NCBI RefSeq assembly: GCF_020382885.2 | Contig: NC_058507.1 | Location: forward strand, 2,311,715-2,375,714 | Reading direction: 5' to 3' | DNA from: Scatophagus argus | Lineage: Eukaryota; Chordata; Actinopteri; Scatophagidae | Length of the DNA stretch: 64,000 nucleotides | Shown: positions 15,677 to 30,100 of the stretch, in pieces | Layout: each line of letters begins with the position of its first letter | How positions within the stretch are numbered: position 1 is the stretch's first letter | Made by a program: the position numbers and the translations under genes | Notes under the pieces: generated by a model | Databases searched by the model: none | The model's input: only the letters and a program-made list of their open reading frames with translations | Told to the model about the DNA's origin: nothing

Positions 15677-18600
15677 CTGGAGGGAAACACATGCCGATGG
15701 TCACCGGATGATAAAGTGTCGATGAAGTGCTTCTCTGACATGACACGCTGCAGGTTTAAGGAAGATTCTCTTATCTAAACTGAGTTCAGCCTGAGGGTTA
15801 CTGCAGGGAGTCACCCTGCAGAACTGACAAGTATGAAGAACAAACTGCCTGCTGTAGAACCACAACTATCTAAAGTGAAATGCACTGTAGTCATCCATGC
15901 ACTTCCTCTTCTTCTTCCTCAGATCACTGAAGCTTCACAATAGCTTCAGCAGGATTAGACACAAAATAAGACCTGCAGATACTGCATGAATGGGAAAAAA
16001 TTCCCACAGAAACACTCCAACATGTCGTGGAAAGCCCTCACAGCGGAGTGGAAGCTGTTAGAGCCGCAAAGCTGTCTGTGTGTTGGTCAGGTGGCCCAAT
16101 ACTTTTGTCTATGCAGTGTATGTTAAATTTAACTTTAGCAAATGGTGGCTAAAGCAGCAATATGACAGTTCATTTGTCGTGTTAGTGTCCACCAGGTGAA
16201 TGTAAGCCCACGAGTCACTCCCTTTTCGCTCTGGTTTTGGTCTCCACCTCCTGAGGGAAACACCTGACTCTTTAGCTGCTAAATACACCACTAGAACTTT
16301 AGCCTGTGTCTGAAGATGTGCACGCTCATAGCCCGATTATTGATTTTTGCTTAAACAACGCCTCTCTTGTAGACCTTTCCGTGTGAACGCCCAACTTTAA
16401 AGTTCATGAGGTCATGACCCGGTCAAAATCCTTCATCTGCAGCTCAGCCATTATTTTCTTGTGTTGGCTTACCTGTTCATGCAATATCACTTATCTAAAA
16501 TAAAACAGAAAGCGCGAGCGTTGTCTCTTTAAAAACTAGCCAACAGCACCGGTCCTCAGCTCACTAGTGAGAGGCCGTCTTTTTTTTTTTTACGTGTGAC
16601 AAGTTATCAGAAACACCACTTTCCATACAATCACACCGGCAGTTGCTGTTGCCATGGGGACGAGCGATTGAGATTGTGCGCCTCTGATTGTCTGAGTAGC
16701 GCACTTTGCCGACAGCTGATTTGGGGGTATTCATGTGTGCCGTTACGCAGCAATTACCCCAGCCAGGACGGGGTCGTGTTGTTGCGAGACTTCTCTGGGA
16801 AGTCTGGAATCGATTCTGCCCTTCACCATCGCAGCGCTGAGACAATACAGCCTTTATTCCTCATCAGAGGCTTGTATTGTTCCCCTGGAGAGAATCTGTG
16901 CGGTCACTCCAGCCGGTCTCGTGAAAGAAAAAGGCTCTGAAGGTAGGGACCGAAGAGGCCTGTGGAGTCCGGCACATGACTCCAGTCTGATCTCGTTTCT
17001 GAGAAGTGCATTCACTCTGCGGTGATGTGAGGCGTGACAGACACAGGAATTTAAACGTGACGCTTCTGACATGCTTCTTTTATCCTCCCTCCAGCTGAAC
17101 AAGGTTATCCATGTGTTAATGTCTGCCTGTTTACCTTGTGAGAAGCCGCTTCACTTCTGCCTCAACAGATATGAAATGAACTGAAAGGTGCTTTACGGTT
17201 TTGGCTGGTTGAAGATGAAGCAGCAAGCGTTTCAGCTGGCGGTCCGAAGTACGGCATCTTGCATTGTAAAACAAAAAATGTGACCAATCATTGAGTTGAA
17301 CTGAGTAGAAGGTTAAAATTCTTGGTCACAAAAAACATTTTTTTCCTACCTCGGAGCCATTTTTTGACTGTCTTTCTAAACCGTGACAGTAAAAGCCACT
17401 TTGAGAGAAGATTTAATGGTTGAAACGTAATGATTGACAGCTGAGTGCTGCTCCTGATTGGGTCAGACGGGTGTGTAGGCGGGAACCTTCCAATCACTAC
17501 TGCACAGACTCTGGCTCCAAATGACATCATCAGAACAAGATGGCAGCGCGCATATCGGGGATATTTTGCCTTGGCTTCACTTTCGTACACTGGGAGAAAG
17601 TAGGGACGCATCAGCGGCAAACTAAATGGGGACCCACTTGTAAAAACATTGTTACTAGTGGTCAAATCCTCTACTTTCAGTTCTCAGTTACAAAGATTTG
17701 ACTGTGATTAATTGATAATGAAAAGAACTTTTAGTGACAGCCCTCAAATCAACTGTACACAGGAGGCAGGCTGGAGTTTGAAGTCAGATGTTTGCACCTA
17801 CTTGTTTCTTTTCTTTTCTGTCTAAGAAAATCTGATTTCCAGATGAAACACATCCACAAATCTTGAGAAAATAATTCTGTTTGCAGCCACTCTCCCACCT
17901 TCCATCCTGGCTGTTTGCTTTTTGGATGAAAGCTGTGCATCTGGTGCGACCTGACGGATTAAAATTCCTCCTGTCTTCTGTCCATCATGAGATTCTTCAT
18001 GGTGGAGACGGTCCAGTTAAAGGTTCAGCGGGTGCCAAAAATTGGGCCCCTTCGGAAATATTCAACAATCAGCTTAATTCCGCTATTTCATTTTGGCAGA
18101 TCTGTGATATTGATGGGAAGTTGCTCGAATGGCTGCTCTACTCCCTCTCTCCTCTTATTGCCTCAGCTGCACTTCAGACATTTTTTTTCCATTTCTGCTG
18201 CTAAATCAGAGGCAGCAGCATCACCACCTCCTCAAATAAATCCACTAAGTTTTTACAGCCCAAGGACATGAAAAAAATCAATCCATGGCCAAATATTCTC
18301 CTTTACCTACCATACAGCCCTCTGAAATGTGCCACTGCTTCATTTTTCCTGCAGTTTAATTAGATTTCTCCTGTGTTTGTTGTCCTATTTTTTTTTCATT
18401 TTTTATTTTACTCGCACTAAGTTGAGGTTTTAATGGCACAGAAAGCAGAAAGTTCCCTCATTTGATAGAACACATTTATAATTAATTGTACCCTGTGCAG
18501 GTTCGGAGTGCAGCTTCACCTGCATGGCACACAACAGGTAGCCAGTTTACTGCAGGTAGCAGATCCTATTAATAGATTTAAATACCGTTGAGCAGAAGCA

Positions 18601-18888
18601 GTTCTGCTACACCTACACTTAAACACACTACACAGGCTGATCAGCGCTTTGTGCCCACAGTCCCACACACTGAGCATCACCAGCGCACAAAACCCACAAG
18701 GTGCAGCAGGTTTTCTCAATTTTCCTAAACCTCTAAGCTGCAGTTTCGAAAGATTAAACTGCTCAGTCGTTCAGTTACTTTTATATATAAAAAAGAATAA
18801 AATCAACCTCTAGCTCAGAGTTTGGAGTGAAGAAACGTTTGTCTGATTGTTTCCAGAGTGGTTTAAAAGGCGGATAAAAGCCCCGTAC
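15677..18888 (-). other. Probable first intron of the LBH-family gene (about 3.2 kb)
   Basis: No coding sequence recognised. It holds a Tc1/mariner fragment at 15985-16125 and an RFX X-box-like site at 16648-16661. The rest is AT-rich unique sequence. Confidence 0.5.
15985..16125 (+). mobile_element. Tc1/mariner-like fragment (transposase C-terminus and 3' terminal sequence)
   Basis: AATGGGAAAAAATTCCCACAGAAACACTCC then TGTGGAAAGCC-like and GAGTGGAAGCTGTTAGAGCCGCAAAG sequence, ending GGTGGCCCAATACTTTTGTCTATGCAGTGTA, the familiar end of teleost Tc1-like elements. Degraded, lying in the presumed first intron of the LBH-family gene. Confidence 0.65.
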
Positions 18889-19090
18889 CTGTCTGCGGGC
18901 TGATCCAGTGTCTCAGAGCAGGAAGGTCTCCGTCCTCCGCTGCTTCATCACACTGATGCTGTTGCTGCTGATGCTGATGAGGATGATGATGGTGGTGATG
19001 ATGGTGATGATGATGCGGGCTGTTGTGGGCGACAGGCGGCGGGGCGCGCGAGGCTCCCAGTGAAGTTGCCGCTCGCGTTAAAGTGTTCGG
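18889..19090 (-). promoter_or_regulatory. Probable non-coding first exon and CpG promoter of the LBH-family gene
   Basis: A GC/CpG-rich patch at about 19015-19100 (GGCGGGGCGCGCGAGG on plus) is followed, in the minus direction, by an ATC/CAT-type triplet-rich leader (about 18955-19015) and a donor-like ACAG|GTACGG ending the exon at 18889. Joining to the acceptor at 15676 gives a leader before MAEVM and a 3.2-kb intron. A short upstream ORF (ATG at 18948, stop at 18913, 11 codons) lies in this leader. The transcription start is not determined. Confidence 0.5.
18955..19015. repeat. GAT/GCT-type triplet repeat region
   Basis: Imperfect TGATGATGG/TGCTGATGC triplets in the presumed 5' UTR of the LBH-family gene. 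Confidence 0.8.
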
Positions 19091-20264
19091 AGACTGCGCA
19101 GTGAAATGGGACCGGTGCTGCCTTCAAGACTATCGGAAATGTTGCCAAAACGAGATTGAGTGTGGGTACAAGGCGCGTTTCAATAACTAAATAACAGTGG
19201 GAAAGAAAAAAATCCTCAAAATATAAATAAGAACTAATAACTGTTGGAGCCCATATTAGCCCATTTTCTACTCAGATTTTTCCATCCAGCAACTTAGTGT
19301 TTTCTGTCCACATACTTTTTACCTTTTGTAGTTTGCCCACTCTAACTCATTTACTGTAAAGTTAGGAGTTAAGTTTTAATGTGTGTAGAAATGAACGGAA
19401 GCTTTACCCAGCTGCAGTTAAGCCTAACAACTCTAATGCATTTTGGTGTCAAATTATCAAATTGTCCTCGGCATTTATACCTGGTGATGAAACAAAAAGC
19501 CGCCAGTGGCTTATTTCCCCTACCAAGAATGGTCATTGAATCGATCATACTTGAGGTTGGAATTCACGAGGAGCACTTTAAGGCAGCAGCTAATCAGATG
19601 CGACGCGAGCAGCCGTTGATTATTTTAAATTAGCGAATATTGTTAGCCGTTAGCTCAGTTCTGTCAGTCCGTATCTTTTTGCACTTCCTACCGTAACGCC
19701 AAAACGTCTCTTTTGTAGGGTTAATTCAAATGACAGCATTTGTAAAGTTAGTGAAGGATTATAAAATGTTAACTGTCAAACAGCAACAAAGCCTGTAGCA
19801 AGGAAGTATGTTTGTTTTTCATCATTAAGCCAGCACAGGTGGGATTCATTCCGTGTCGTGGAGGTAATTCGCTTTTCTAACTGTTCATACTACACCGACG
19901 ACACAGTGATTGTAAAAATGTATTTGTGAGCTGTGTCTCCCTCTAGTGTGCAAATCCAATGCCATCCTATGACAACGCCATAAAATAACCTTACGTCGAG
20001 CCACGTGTTTCTAATAATCTCATATTTTTAAAGAAATGTCCTCTCATTGTTACTTTTTTGTTATTAAGTCAGAACAACATACAGCCTTTCAGCATGATCA
20101 GTTCCTCCACTACTCACTCAGCCCACTGTGACCAAAGGTGTGTTAATTTCCTCATTTCGTAAGTCAAATGAAACCGAATAAGCGGGAAAAAAAACAGACA
20201 GGTTTGAAATCCACTGATTGGCATTACAGAAAATGACTCTCATCATTGGCTTCAGCCACACGTT

Positions 20265-21142
20265 TGAATATAATAATATTTATTTGTTGTTTATAACTTT
20301 GCAAACACGTTGAGTTAAAGCTTTAATAGAGCAGTAATCAAGTAAAACTCTTAATATCCTTAAAAGCTATTTACACAGCCTTTTAATATTCCCACTTTGT
20401 ACAGTGATATTGAAAGAGATCATACTGTTGATTTATAATTGTACTGTAGCAAATTAGGTTCTAAGCAAAATATTAAAAATACATTTGTAGCAGTAATCTT
20501 GCTTTGTTTGAGCATAAGCGTTTTCATTTCTGCTTTGCATTGCTATTGTGTCTTTACGTTGTAGCTACAGCAGCAGGCATATTTTGGCGTAACATATGCA
20601 CTATATGTTAGGTGTTTTCTTGCGTCAACTTTACAGTGAAATTACTGTAAACATTTTGGAATGTCAGTAACATTGATCAATTTTTGCAACAGTCTTCACA
20701 TGAACTGTTTTTAAATCAAATGCACTGGTGATTATCATTGGACAACAAGGAGCACAAGTAAGTTGTATCAACGGCAAAGGTTTTGATAAGCAAAAGATAT
20801 GGCTTACTTAATTCTGTACCATAATAAGGAAAGATATTTGGACCTGTCATAATTTGCAGTAAGGGCACTCTGTTACAAAGCTTATTAAGTGTGAAATGCA
20901 TTAATCCATCTCTGTACAGGTCAGTAACATGCATAGGTTGAATTTAACGCCCCTCAACCCTGGCAAATCTTTTCTTGTGATTGGTAAATTAAACTTGCTT
21001 ATGGTCATTTCCAGTTGCCGCCCTGTTTCCTATCTCACCCCTCTGTCAAATGACTTGTGGACAACGAAATTCAGAACCCACCAGCCCCTGTGTCTGGACA
21101 ATCAGGGATTGTATCTTTGGACATCATTTAGATGAAGTCACT
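20265..21142 (-). other. 3' UTR of the AHNAK-family gene with candidate polyA signal
   Basis: AT-rich sequence after the TGA with no further open frame. A minus-strand AATAAA lies at 20279-20284, giving a 3' UTR of about 860-880 nt. ATTAAA variants elsewhere mean the true end is uncertain. The probable promoter of the LBH-family gene lies only about 1.2 kb further on. Confidence 0.5.
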
Positions 21143-24100
21143 TCACTTTTCAGCTCCGTCAAAGAACTTCATTTTCTCAGAGTGCACAGAATCTCTCAGT
21201 CGTTGAATGGATGAAGCTGTCTCACCTGAGATGGGTTCAGAAGAATCAAACATACCAATTCGTGTAATTTGTTTAGTTATTACAAATGTTTCTTTGCTTT
21301 CACTTCTTTCACTTGATGTTTCCCTCACTAAATGCCTCTCAAAGATCGTTCTTTTGCTGCTTTGCAAGTCTTCAGTGGTCCGTGATGCAGCTTCGTTAGC
21401 TTCTGATGTTGGGGGAAGGCCTTCAGCTGATTGGATTTGGAAGGCGGTTAGAAGTTTGGCATGCTGTGCTTCTGGGGTGGCTTGTATATTTGATGTGATG
21501 AGGTGTATTTTTCCAGATTCCAGTTTGACTGTGTCTTCCGATGAAGATGAAACTCCTGGTGACAGAATGGTGATTTTCTCAGGTATGTTTGGCTCAACTG
21601 AGATCAACTCAGTCCTTGTAGAGGAGGTAATGATGCTACTGTGCATCTCCTCATGCTCTGTAGCAGCGTTAGGATCAGAGTATTTTACTGTTACCTTGGT
21701 TGGAGAAGGTAAGGACAGGCCAGCATGCTCACTTGTCATTGCAGAGCTAATGTCAGCAAAGGCGTCCGATGACTGAACAGAACCAGTGGAACTTACTTCT
21801 GCATCCACAGTTTCCCCAACTGGGCTCTTTTCCTCCTTATGCTCATCTTTTTCAGAAATCTTGGCAGGTTCTGATGGTGAAGAAAGTCCAAATTTGGGGA
21901 ATTTAAACCAACCTGTCCTCTCAGGACTTTTGGTACTCTCTTGCTTGGTATGTGTTTCCTTTTCATTTGGCTCTAACTGCTTTATATTGGATTCATCTGT
22001 TTCAACTTTCTTTGAGGTTTCAAGATTTTCTTCCTCTTTGTTGGGTTTTGAAACATCAAATTCGACATCAATATTCTTGAGGATTTCACCAAATGATGTC
22101 AAAGTCATTTTTGGTGATTTACTTTCTCCTTTTAGCTCAGGTTCCATTTCCAGCTGATCTTCTTTGCATTCAGTCTCAACAGCAGTATATTCGTCTTCTG
22201 GTTTGGTTCTTGAGAAACTCAGTTTTGGCATTTTAAATGATGGTAGTTTGAATTTACTTGGAGAGCCAAGACCCATGCTGTCAGTCTTTGGCGTTTCAGT
22301 ATCTGTTGGTGTTGCTTTGGTCTCATTGGTTTTAATATCAAGACTTGGACCTTTGATGATGACAGTCACATCCTCCTTAAGTTTAGATTTATCAGTTTCA
22401 GCTACTCTGTCTGAATCAGGTGTTTCTGCAGTGACATCATGGGTAGTGCCTCCGAATTTTGGCATTTTCATTGTTGGCATTTTGATTTTTAATGGTGATC
22501 CTCCAACATCCTTCGACTTGTCTTCACTCTCAGAAGCTTTCATTTCCACTCTAGCTGAAGATTTAACTTCCTTTTCAGGGAGTTTCACGTCTGCTTTAAC
22601 TTCTGGCAGAGTGATGTCTACATCGTTAATGCCCAGTTTTGGCAGTTTAAACTTGCTTCCTTGTCCACCATGTTCAGCTTCAGGCTCAGGGGCTTTAACC
22701 ACAATTTCAGCTTGTTTGACTTTCACTTCTACCTCTGGAAGGGAAACTTCAGCATGTGGAATCTCGGCACTGACTTCAAGTTCTTTAACACTTGACTTGG
22801 AAAAAGAAAATGTAGGTAGTGAAAATTTGGATTTTTTCAAGTTTGCATCAGGTTCTGCAGCAGATGGCTCTTCCATTGAAATAGCCCCTGAAGGTCCCTG
22901 AACTTCGGCATCAGTTAAAGAGACTTCTCCTTTGGCCTCTGGTGATGCAACATCAGCTTTGGACGTGTCAAGGTTTACATCAACATCAGGGGCTTTACTG
23001 CTCGTCCTTGAAAATGAGAATTTTGGAAATGTCCAGTTTGGTCGTTTCAACTTAGCTTCAGTCTCAACTGTAGGTGTATCTGATACTGAAAAATCACCTT
23101 CAGTACTGGGTAGTTTGACCTCAACTTTAGCGTCTGGTGTTGTGATGTCTACATTTTTCTTTGATAAGCTTAAATCAGTTTCAGGTCCTTTAATTTTAGG
23201 CACAGAAATGCCTAAATTTGGCATGTTAAATTTGCTTTCTGATCCTTCAAGTTCACTTCCTTTAATTTTCACGTCTACAGACTGACCTTTAGTGTCAATG
23301 CTGGGTGCTGTGACGTCCACTGTAGCTCCCCTTTTAGATACTTCAAGCTCTCCTCCCTCAGTTTTAATGTCTTTGGCCACATGAGGTACATCTACACTGG
23401 CCTTTGGAGTAGCTACTCCAAATTTGGGCAATGTGAATGTTGGCATTTTAAATTTTGATGGTGATCCTTCAACAGTACCTGTTTGAGCTGCAATCTCAGG
23501 AGCTTTAATTTCCACGTCAGCAGATGTTTTTTTTATCTTAACATCAGGAAGTTGAACTTCAGCTTTGGCTTCTGGAAGTGTGACATCTACATCTTTCTTT
23601 GATAAGCTCAAATCAATTTCAGGTCCTTTCACTTTGGGTATTGAGATGCCAAACTTTGGCATTTTAAACTTGCTTCCCTGCACATCTAATTTTGTATCAC
23701 CTTCTGCTGGCTTAAGCTCCACCTCTGGTTGTTTGACTTGCACATTATCTTCTGGAAGAGAAACATCAGCATCTGGGAGACTGACATCAGCTACATGCTC
23801 TTTTGTGCTTTGCTTTGAAAATGAAAATTTTGGTAATGTGAACCTTGTCGTTTTCAACTTGGCATCACCTTCTGTCAGTGGTGCTTGTGATACTGAAATT
23901 GAACCTCCAGGCTCTTTAATTTCAACATCAGGAATTTTGATTTCAGCTTTTGCTTGTGGTAATTTTAAATGTTCACCATGCACTTTTATGTCTTTGTCCT
24001 CATCAGGTACTGCCACACTGACCTGTGGAGCAGCAGCTCCGAATTTTGGTAATTTAAATGTTGACATTTTAAATTTTGATGGTGATCCTTCAACATCACT

Positions 24101-27100
24101 TGTATGGACTTCAGTTCCAGGTGCTTTAATTTCCACTTTGGCAGAAGATTTTTCCAGTTCAACTTCAGGAAGTTGAACTGTAGCTTTGGCTTCTGGTAGT
24201 GTCACATCAACATCCTTCTTTGATAAACTTAAATCAATTTCAGGCCGTTTGACTTGAGGCGCCGAAAAACCGAAACTTGGCATTTTGAACTTGCTTCCTT
24301 TTCCTTCATGTTCAGTTTCTGTAGTGGTCATATGTATCGATGGGACTTCAATGTCAATGCTGGGTGCTGCAACGTCAACTGTGAGAGCATCTTTAGGAAT
24401 TTTAATGTCACCTTCCCCAATTTTGACATCTTTGTCCAAATCGGGCATTTCTACACTGGCACTTGGTGCACCAACTCCAAATTTTGGTAATTTGAATGTT
24501 GGCATCTTAAATTTTGATGGTGATCCTTCTGTTTTCTTTGTTGCAACCTTAATCTCAGGGGCTTTAATTTCTATTTCAGCAGATGGTTCTTTCAGTTCAA
24601 CATCAGGAAGTTTGACTTCAGCTTTGGCTTCTGGTAGTGTCACATCAACATCTTTCTTTGATAAACTTAAATCAATTTCAGGTCGTTTGACTTGAGGCGC
24701 CGAAAAACCGAGACTTGGCATTTTGAACTTGCTTCCTTTTCCTTCATGTTCAGGTTCTGTAGTGGTCATATGTATTGATGGGACTTCAATGTCAATGCTG
24801 GGTGCTGCAACATCAACTGTGAGAGCATCTTTAGGAATTTTAATGTCACCTTCCCCAATTTTGACATCTTTGTCCAAATCGGGCATTTCTACACTGGCAC
24901 TTGGTGCACCAACTCCAAATTTTGGTAATTTGAATGTTGGCATCTTAAATTTTGATGGTGATCCTTCTGTTTTCTTTGTTGCAACCTTAATCTCAGGGGC
25001 TTTAATTTCTATTTCAGCAGATGGTTCTTCCAGTTCAACATCAGGGAGTTTGATTTCAGCTTTGGCTTCTGGTAGTGTCACATCAACATCTTTCTTTGAT
25101 AAACTTAAATCAGTTTCAGGTCGTTTGAGTTGAGGCGCTGAAAAACCGAAACTTGGCATTTTGAACTTGCTTCCTTTTCCTTCATGTTCAGTTTCTGTAG
25201 TGGTCATATGTATCGATGGGACTTCAATGTCAATGCTGGGTGCTGCAACGTCAACTGTGAGAACCTCTTCGGGAATTTTAATGTCACCTCCATCAACTCT
25301 GACATCTTTGTCCAAATCGGGCATTTCTACACTGGCACTTGGTGCACCAACTCCAAATTTTGGTAATTTGAATGTTGGCATCTTAAATTTTGATGGTGAT
25401 CCTTCTTTTTTCTTTGTTGCAACCTTAATCTCAGGGGCTTTAATTTCTATTTCAGCAGATGGTTCTTTCAGTTCAACATCAGGGAGTTTGACTTCAACTT
25501 TGGCTTCTGGTAGTGACACATCAGCATCTTTGTTTGATAAATTTAAATCAATTTCGGGCCGTTTGAGTTGAGGCGCTGAAAAACCGAGACTTGGCATTTT
25601 GAACTTGCTTGCTTTTCCTTTATGTTCAATTTCTGCATTTGTCATTTGTATTGATGGAACCTCAGTGTCAATGCTGGGTGCTGCAACGTCAACTGTGAGA
25701 GTCTCGTCAGGAATTTTAATGTTGGCTCCGTCGATTTTGACATCTTTATCCAAATCGGGCATTTCTACACTGGCACTTGGTGCACCAACTCCAAATTTTG
25801 GTAATTTGAATGTTGGCATCTTAAATTTTGATGGTGATCCTTCTGTTTTCTTTGTTGCAACCTTAATCTCAGGGGCTTTAATTTCTATTTCAGCAGATGG
25901 TTCTTTCAGTTCAACATCAGGAAGTTTGACTTCAGCTTTGGCTTCTGGTAGTGTCACATCAACATCTTTCTTTGATAAACTTAAATCAATTTCAGGCCGT
26001 TTGAGTTGAGGCGCTGAAAAACCGAGACTTGGCATTTTGAACTTGCTTCCTTTTCCTTCATGTTCAGTTTCTGTAGTGGTCATATGTATTGATGGGACTT
26101 CAATGTCAATGCTGGGTGCTGCAACGTCAACTGTGAGAACCTCTTCGGGAATTTTAATGTCACCTCCATCGACTCTGACATCTTTGTCCAAATCGGGCAT
26201 TTCTACACTGGCACTTGGTGCACCAACTCCAAATTTTGGTAATTTGAATGTTGGCATCTTAAATTTTGATGGTGATCCTTCTTTTTTCTTTGTTGCAACC
26301 TTAATCTCAGGGGCTTTAATTTCTATTTCAGCGGATGGTTCTTTCAGTTCAACATCAGGGAGTTTGACTTCAGCTTTGGCTTCTGGTAGTGTCACATCAA
26401 CATCTTTCTTTGATAAACTTAAATCAATTTCAGGCCGTTTGAGTTGAGGCGCTGAAAAACCGAGACTTGGCATTTTGAACTTGCTTCCTTTTCCTTCATG
26501 TTCAGTTTCTGTAGTGGTCATATGTATTGATGGGACTTCAATGTCAATGCTGGGTGCTGCAACGTCAACTGTGAGAACCTCTTCGGGAATTTTAATGTCA
26601 CCTCCATCGACTCTGACATCTTTGTCCAAATCGGGCATTTCTACACTGGCACTTGGTGCACCAACTCCAAATTTTGGTAATTTGAATGTTGGCATCTTAA
26701 ATTTTGATGGTGATCCTTCTGTTTTCTTTGTTGCAACCTTAATCTCAGGGGCTTTAATTTCTATTTCAGCAGATGGTTCTTTCAGTTCAACATCAGGAAG
26801 TTTGACTTCAGCTTTGGCTTCTGGTAGTGTCACATCAACATCTTTCTTTGATAAACTTAAATCAATTTCAGGCCGTTTGAGTTGAGGCGCTGAAAAACCG
26901 AGACTTGGCATTTTGAACTTGCTTCCTTTTCCTTCATGTTCAGTTTCTGTAGTGGTCATATGTATTGATGGGACTTCAATGTCAATGCTGGGTGCTGCAA
27001 CGTCAACTGTGAGAACCTCTTTGGGAATTTTAATGTCACCTCCATCGACTCTGACATCTTTGTCCAAATCGGGCATTTCTACACTGGCACTTGGTGCACC

Positions 27101-30100
27101 AACTCCAAATTTTGGTAATTTGAATGTTGGCATCTTAAATTTTGATGGTGATCCTTCTTTTTTCTTTGTTGCAACCTTAATCTCAGGGGCTTTAATTTCT
27201 ATTTCAGCAGATGGTTCTTCCAGTTCAACATCAGGAAGTTTGACTTCAGCTTTGGCTTCTGGTAGTGTCACATCAACATCTTTCTTTGATAAACTTAAAT
27301 CAATTTCAGGCCGTTTGAGTTGAGGCGCTGAAAATCCAAGACTTGGCATTTTGAACTTGCTTCCTTTTCCTCCATGTTCAGTTTCTGTAGTGGTCATATG
27401 TATTGATGGGACTTCAATGTCAATGCTGGGTGCTGCAACGTCAACTGTGAGAACCTCTTCGGGAATTTTAATGTCACCTCCATCGACTCTGGCATCTTTG
27501 TCCAAATCGGGCATTTCTACACTGGCACTTGGTGCACCAACTCCAAATTTTGGTAATTTGAATGTTGGCATCTTAAATTTTGATGGTGATTCTTCTGTCT
27601 TCTTTGTTGCAACCTTAATCTCAGGGGCTTTAATTTCTATTTCAGCAGATGGTTCTTTCAGTTCAACATCAGGGAGTTTGACTTCAGCTTTGGCTTCTGG
27701 TAGTGTCACATCAACATCTTTCTTTGATAAACTTAAATCAATTTCAGGCCCTGGCATTTTAAACTTGCTTCCTTGTCCATCAACTTCTGCTTCACACTCG
27801 ACTGGTTTCATATCCATGTTCCCTCCTTTAATTTCCAGCGTTCCCTCTGGAATTGCAGTATTTACATCTGGAAGACTGACATCAATGTCTGGGGCCTTAA
27901 TACTTGGTTTTGAGAAAGAAAATTTCGGCAGGGAAAACCTTGGCTTTTTCATTTTTGCATCTACCTCAACACCTGAGTGTTGGTCTATCACAATACCACC
28001 AGAACATTCTTTGATTTCAACCTCTTGCAGATGGACCTCTGTTTTAACTTCTGGTACGTCAACATTTGCGTGTGGCACAGATATGTGCATGTGAGTTCCA
28101 TCAACTTTGATATCTTTGTCTATTTCAGGTACTGTTGCACTGACATTTGGAGTTGCAACTCCAAATTTGGGAAATTTGATTGCTGGCATTTTAAATTTTG
28201 ATGGTGATTCTTTCTGACTGTGTGACGGAGTTCCAATCTCAGCAGCCTTAATTTCCATTTTAGCAGAAGGTTCTTCTAGTTTGACATCGGGGAGACTGAC
28301 ATCTACCTGGGCTTGTGGTAGTGTGATGTTTACATCTCTCTTTGATAAGCTGAAATCAATTTCCGGTCCTTTTACTTTTGGCACAGGCATTCCAAACTTT
28401 GGCATTTTGAACTTGCTTCCTTGTCCATCGAGTTCACCTTCGGACTGCAAGGATTTTTCCAGTCCAACTTTGTTAAGCTCCATTGTGGCCTCTGGAAGTG
28501 AAACATCTACTTTTTTAATGCTAACATCAATTTCAGGGACTTCTGGGAGTCTAACCTCAGCCTTAGCCTCTGGTAATTTAACACTTACATCTTTCTTCTG
28601 TAAGCTTACATCAGTTTCAGCCCCTTGTGCTTTTGGCAATGATATTCCAAACTTTGGCAGTTTAAATTTGCTCCCTTGCCCATCAGTTTCAACTTCACAC
28701 TCTGGTAGTTTAATATCCATAGCAAGAGCAGGAGTTTCTGGAAGTTTGACTTCAGCTTTAGCCTCTGGTAGTGACAAGATTAAATCAGTTTCATGCCCTC
28801 TTACTTTTGGCATTGTAATTCCAATCTTTGGCATCTTGACTTTGCCTTCTTGTCCTTCAAGTTCAGTATCAGTATGCAAAGGTTTGATTTCCACTGCAGT
28901 TTCTTTAACTTCCACCTCTGGAATCAAAGCTTCTTTAACCGAAGGTTCATTTAATTCAACGTCAGGGAGGTTGACATCGGCTTTGGCTTCTGATAGTGTG
29001 ACACCTACATCTTTCTTTGAGAAGCCTAGATGAAACTCAGGTCCTTTTACTTTTGGCATTGCCATTCCAAACTTTGCCATTTTAAACTTACTTTTTTGTC
29101 GTTCAGCTTCAGTTTGCAAAGGTTTAATTTCCAGATCAGGTTTTTCAACTTCAGCCTTTGCCTCTGGAATCAAAACTTCTACTTTTCCAAGACTAACATC
29201 CATTTTAGAGGCATCTGGGAGGTTGACATCCACTTTTGTTTGTGGTAATGTCACATCTACATCTTTCTTTGATAATCTCAAGTCAAATTCTGGCCCTTTC
29301 ACTTTTGCCATTTTGATTCCAAACTTTGGCATTTTGAACCTTTCTCCCTGTCCATCAAGTTCACCTTCAAACTGCAAGGATTGCATTTCCAATTCAGGGT
29401 TTTTAACCTCCATCTTAACCTCTGGAATTGAAACATCTCCTTTTTCATGATTGACCTCTTTTGTCTCTGGTAATCTCTGGACATCTACATCTTTTTTCGA
29501 CAAGTTTAGATCAAATTCAGGCCCTTTTAATTTTGGCATTTTGATTCCAAACTTTGGTATTTTAAACTTCCCACCATGACCATCCATTTCTTCTTCACAC
29601 TCTGGTGGTTTCATCTCCACATCAATGTCAGGGACTTCTGGAAGTTCGACTTGAGCTTTAGCATCTGGAATTTCCATGCTAGTCTCTGTAATTGAAGTAT
29701 CAACTTTTGGAAGTGTGACATCAGCTTTAGCTTCTGGTAATGTGACATCTACGTCTTTCTTTGATAGACTTAAATCAACTTTAGGTCCTTTTACCTTCGG
29801 CATTGAGAAACCAAGATGTGGCATTTTGAACTTGTTTCCTCTCCCATCCTGTTCAGCCCCCCTGGTTTTCACATCTATTGAGGGACTCTCCAAGTCAATG
29901 TTGGGAACTTCAATGTTAACTGCAGGTCCTACTTCAGGAATATGAATGTCACTTCCATCTATTTTGACATCTTTGTCCATATCAGGTACTTTTGGTACAT
30001 TTGGAGTACCAACACCAAATTTTGGTAGTTTGAATGTTGGCATCTTAAATTTTGATGGTGATCCTTCAGCATCTTTTTGGTGAACTGCAATCTCTGGAGC

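Noticed and set aside
15676-15741. Upstream in-frame ATG (15741) that would extend the LBH-family protein by 22 residues.
   Set aside because: It lies across a good acceptor (TTCCCTCCAG|G ATG) at the position where LBH genes normally splice, so it is probably intronic; transcripts could reverse this.
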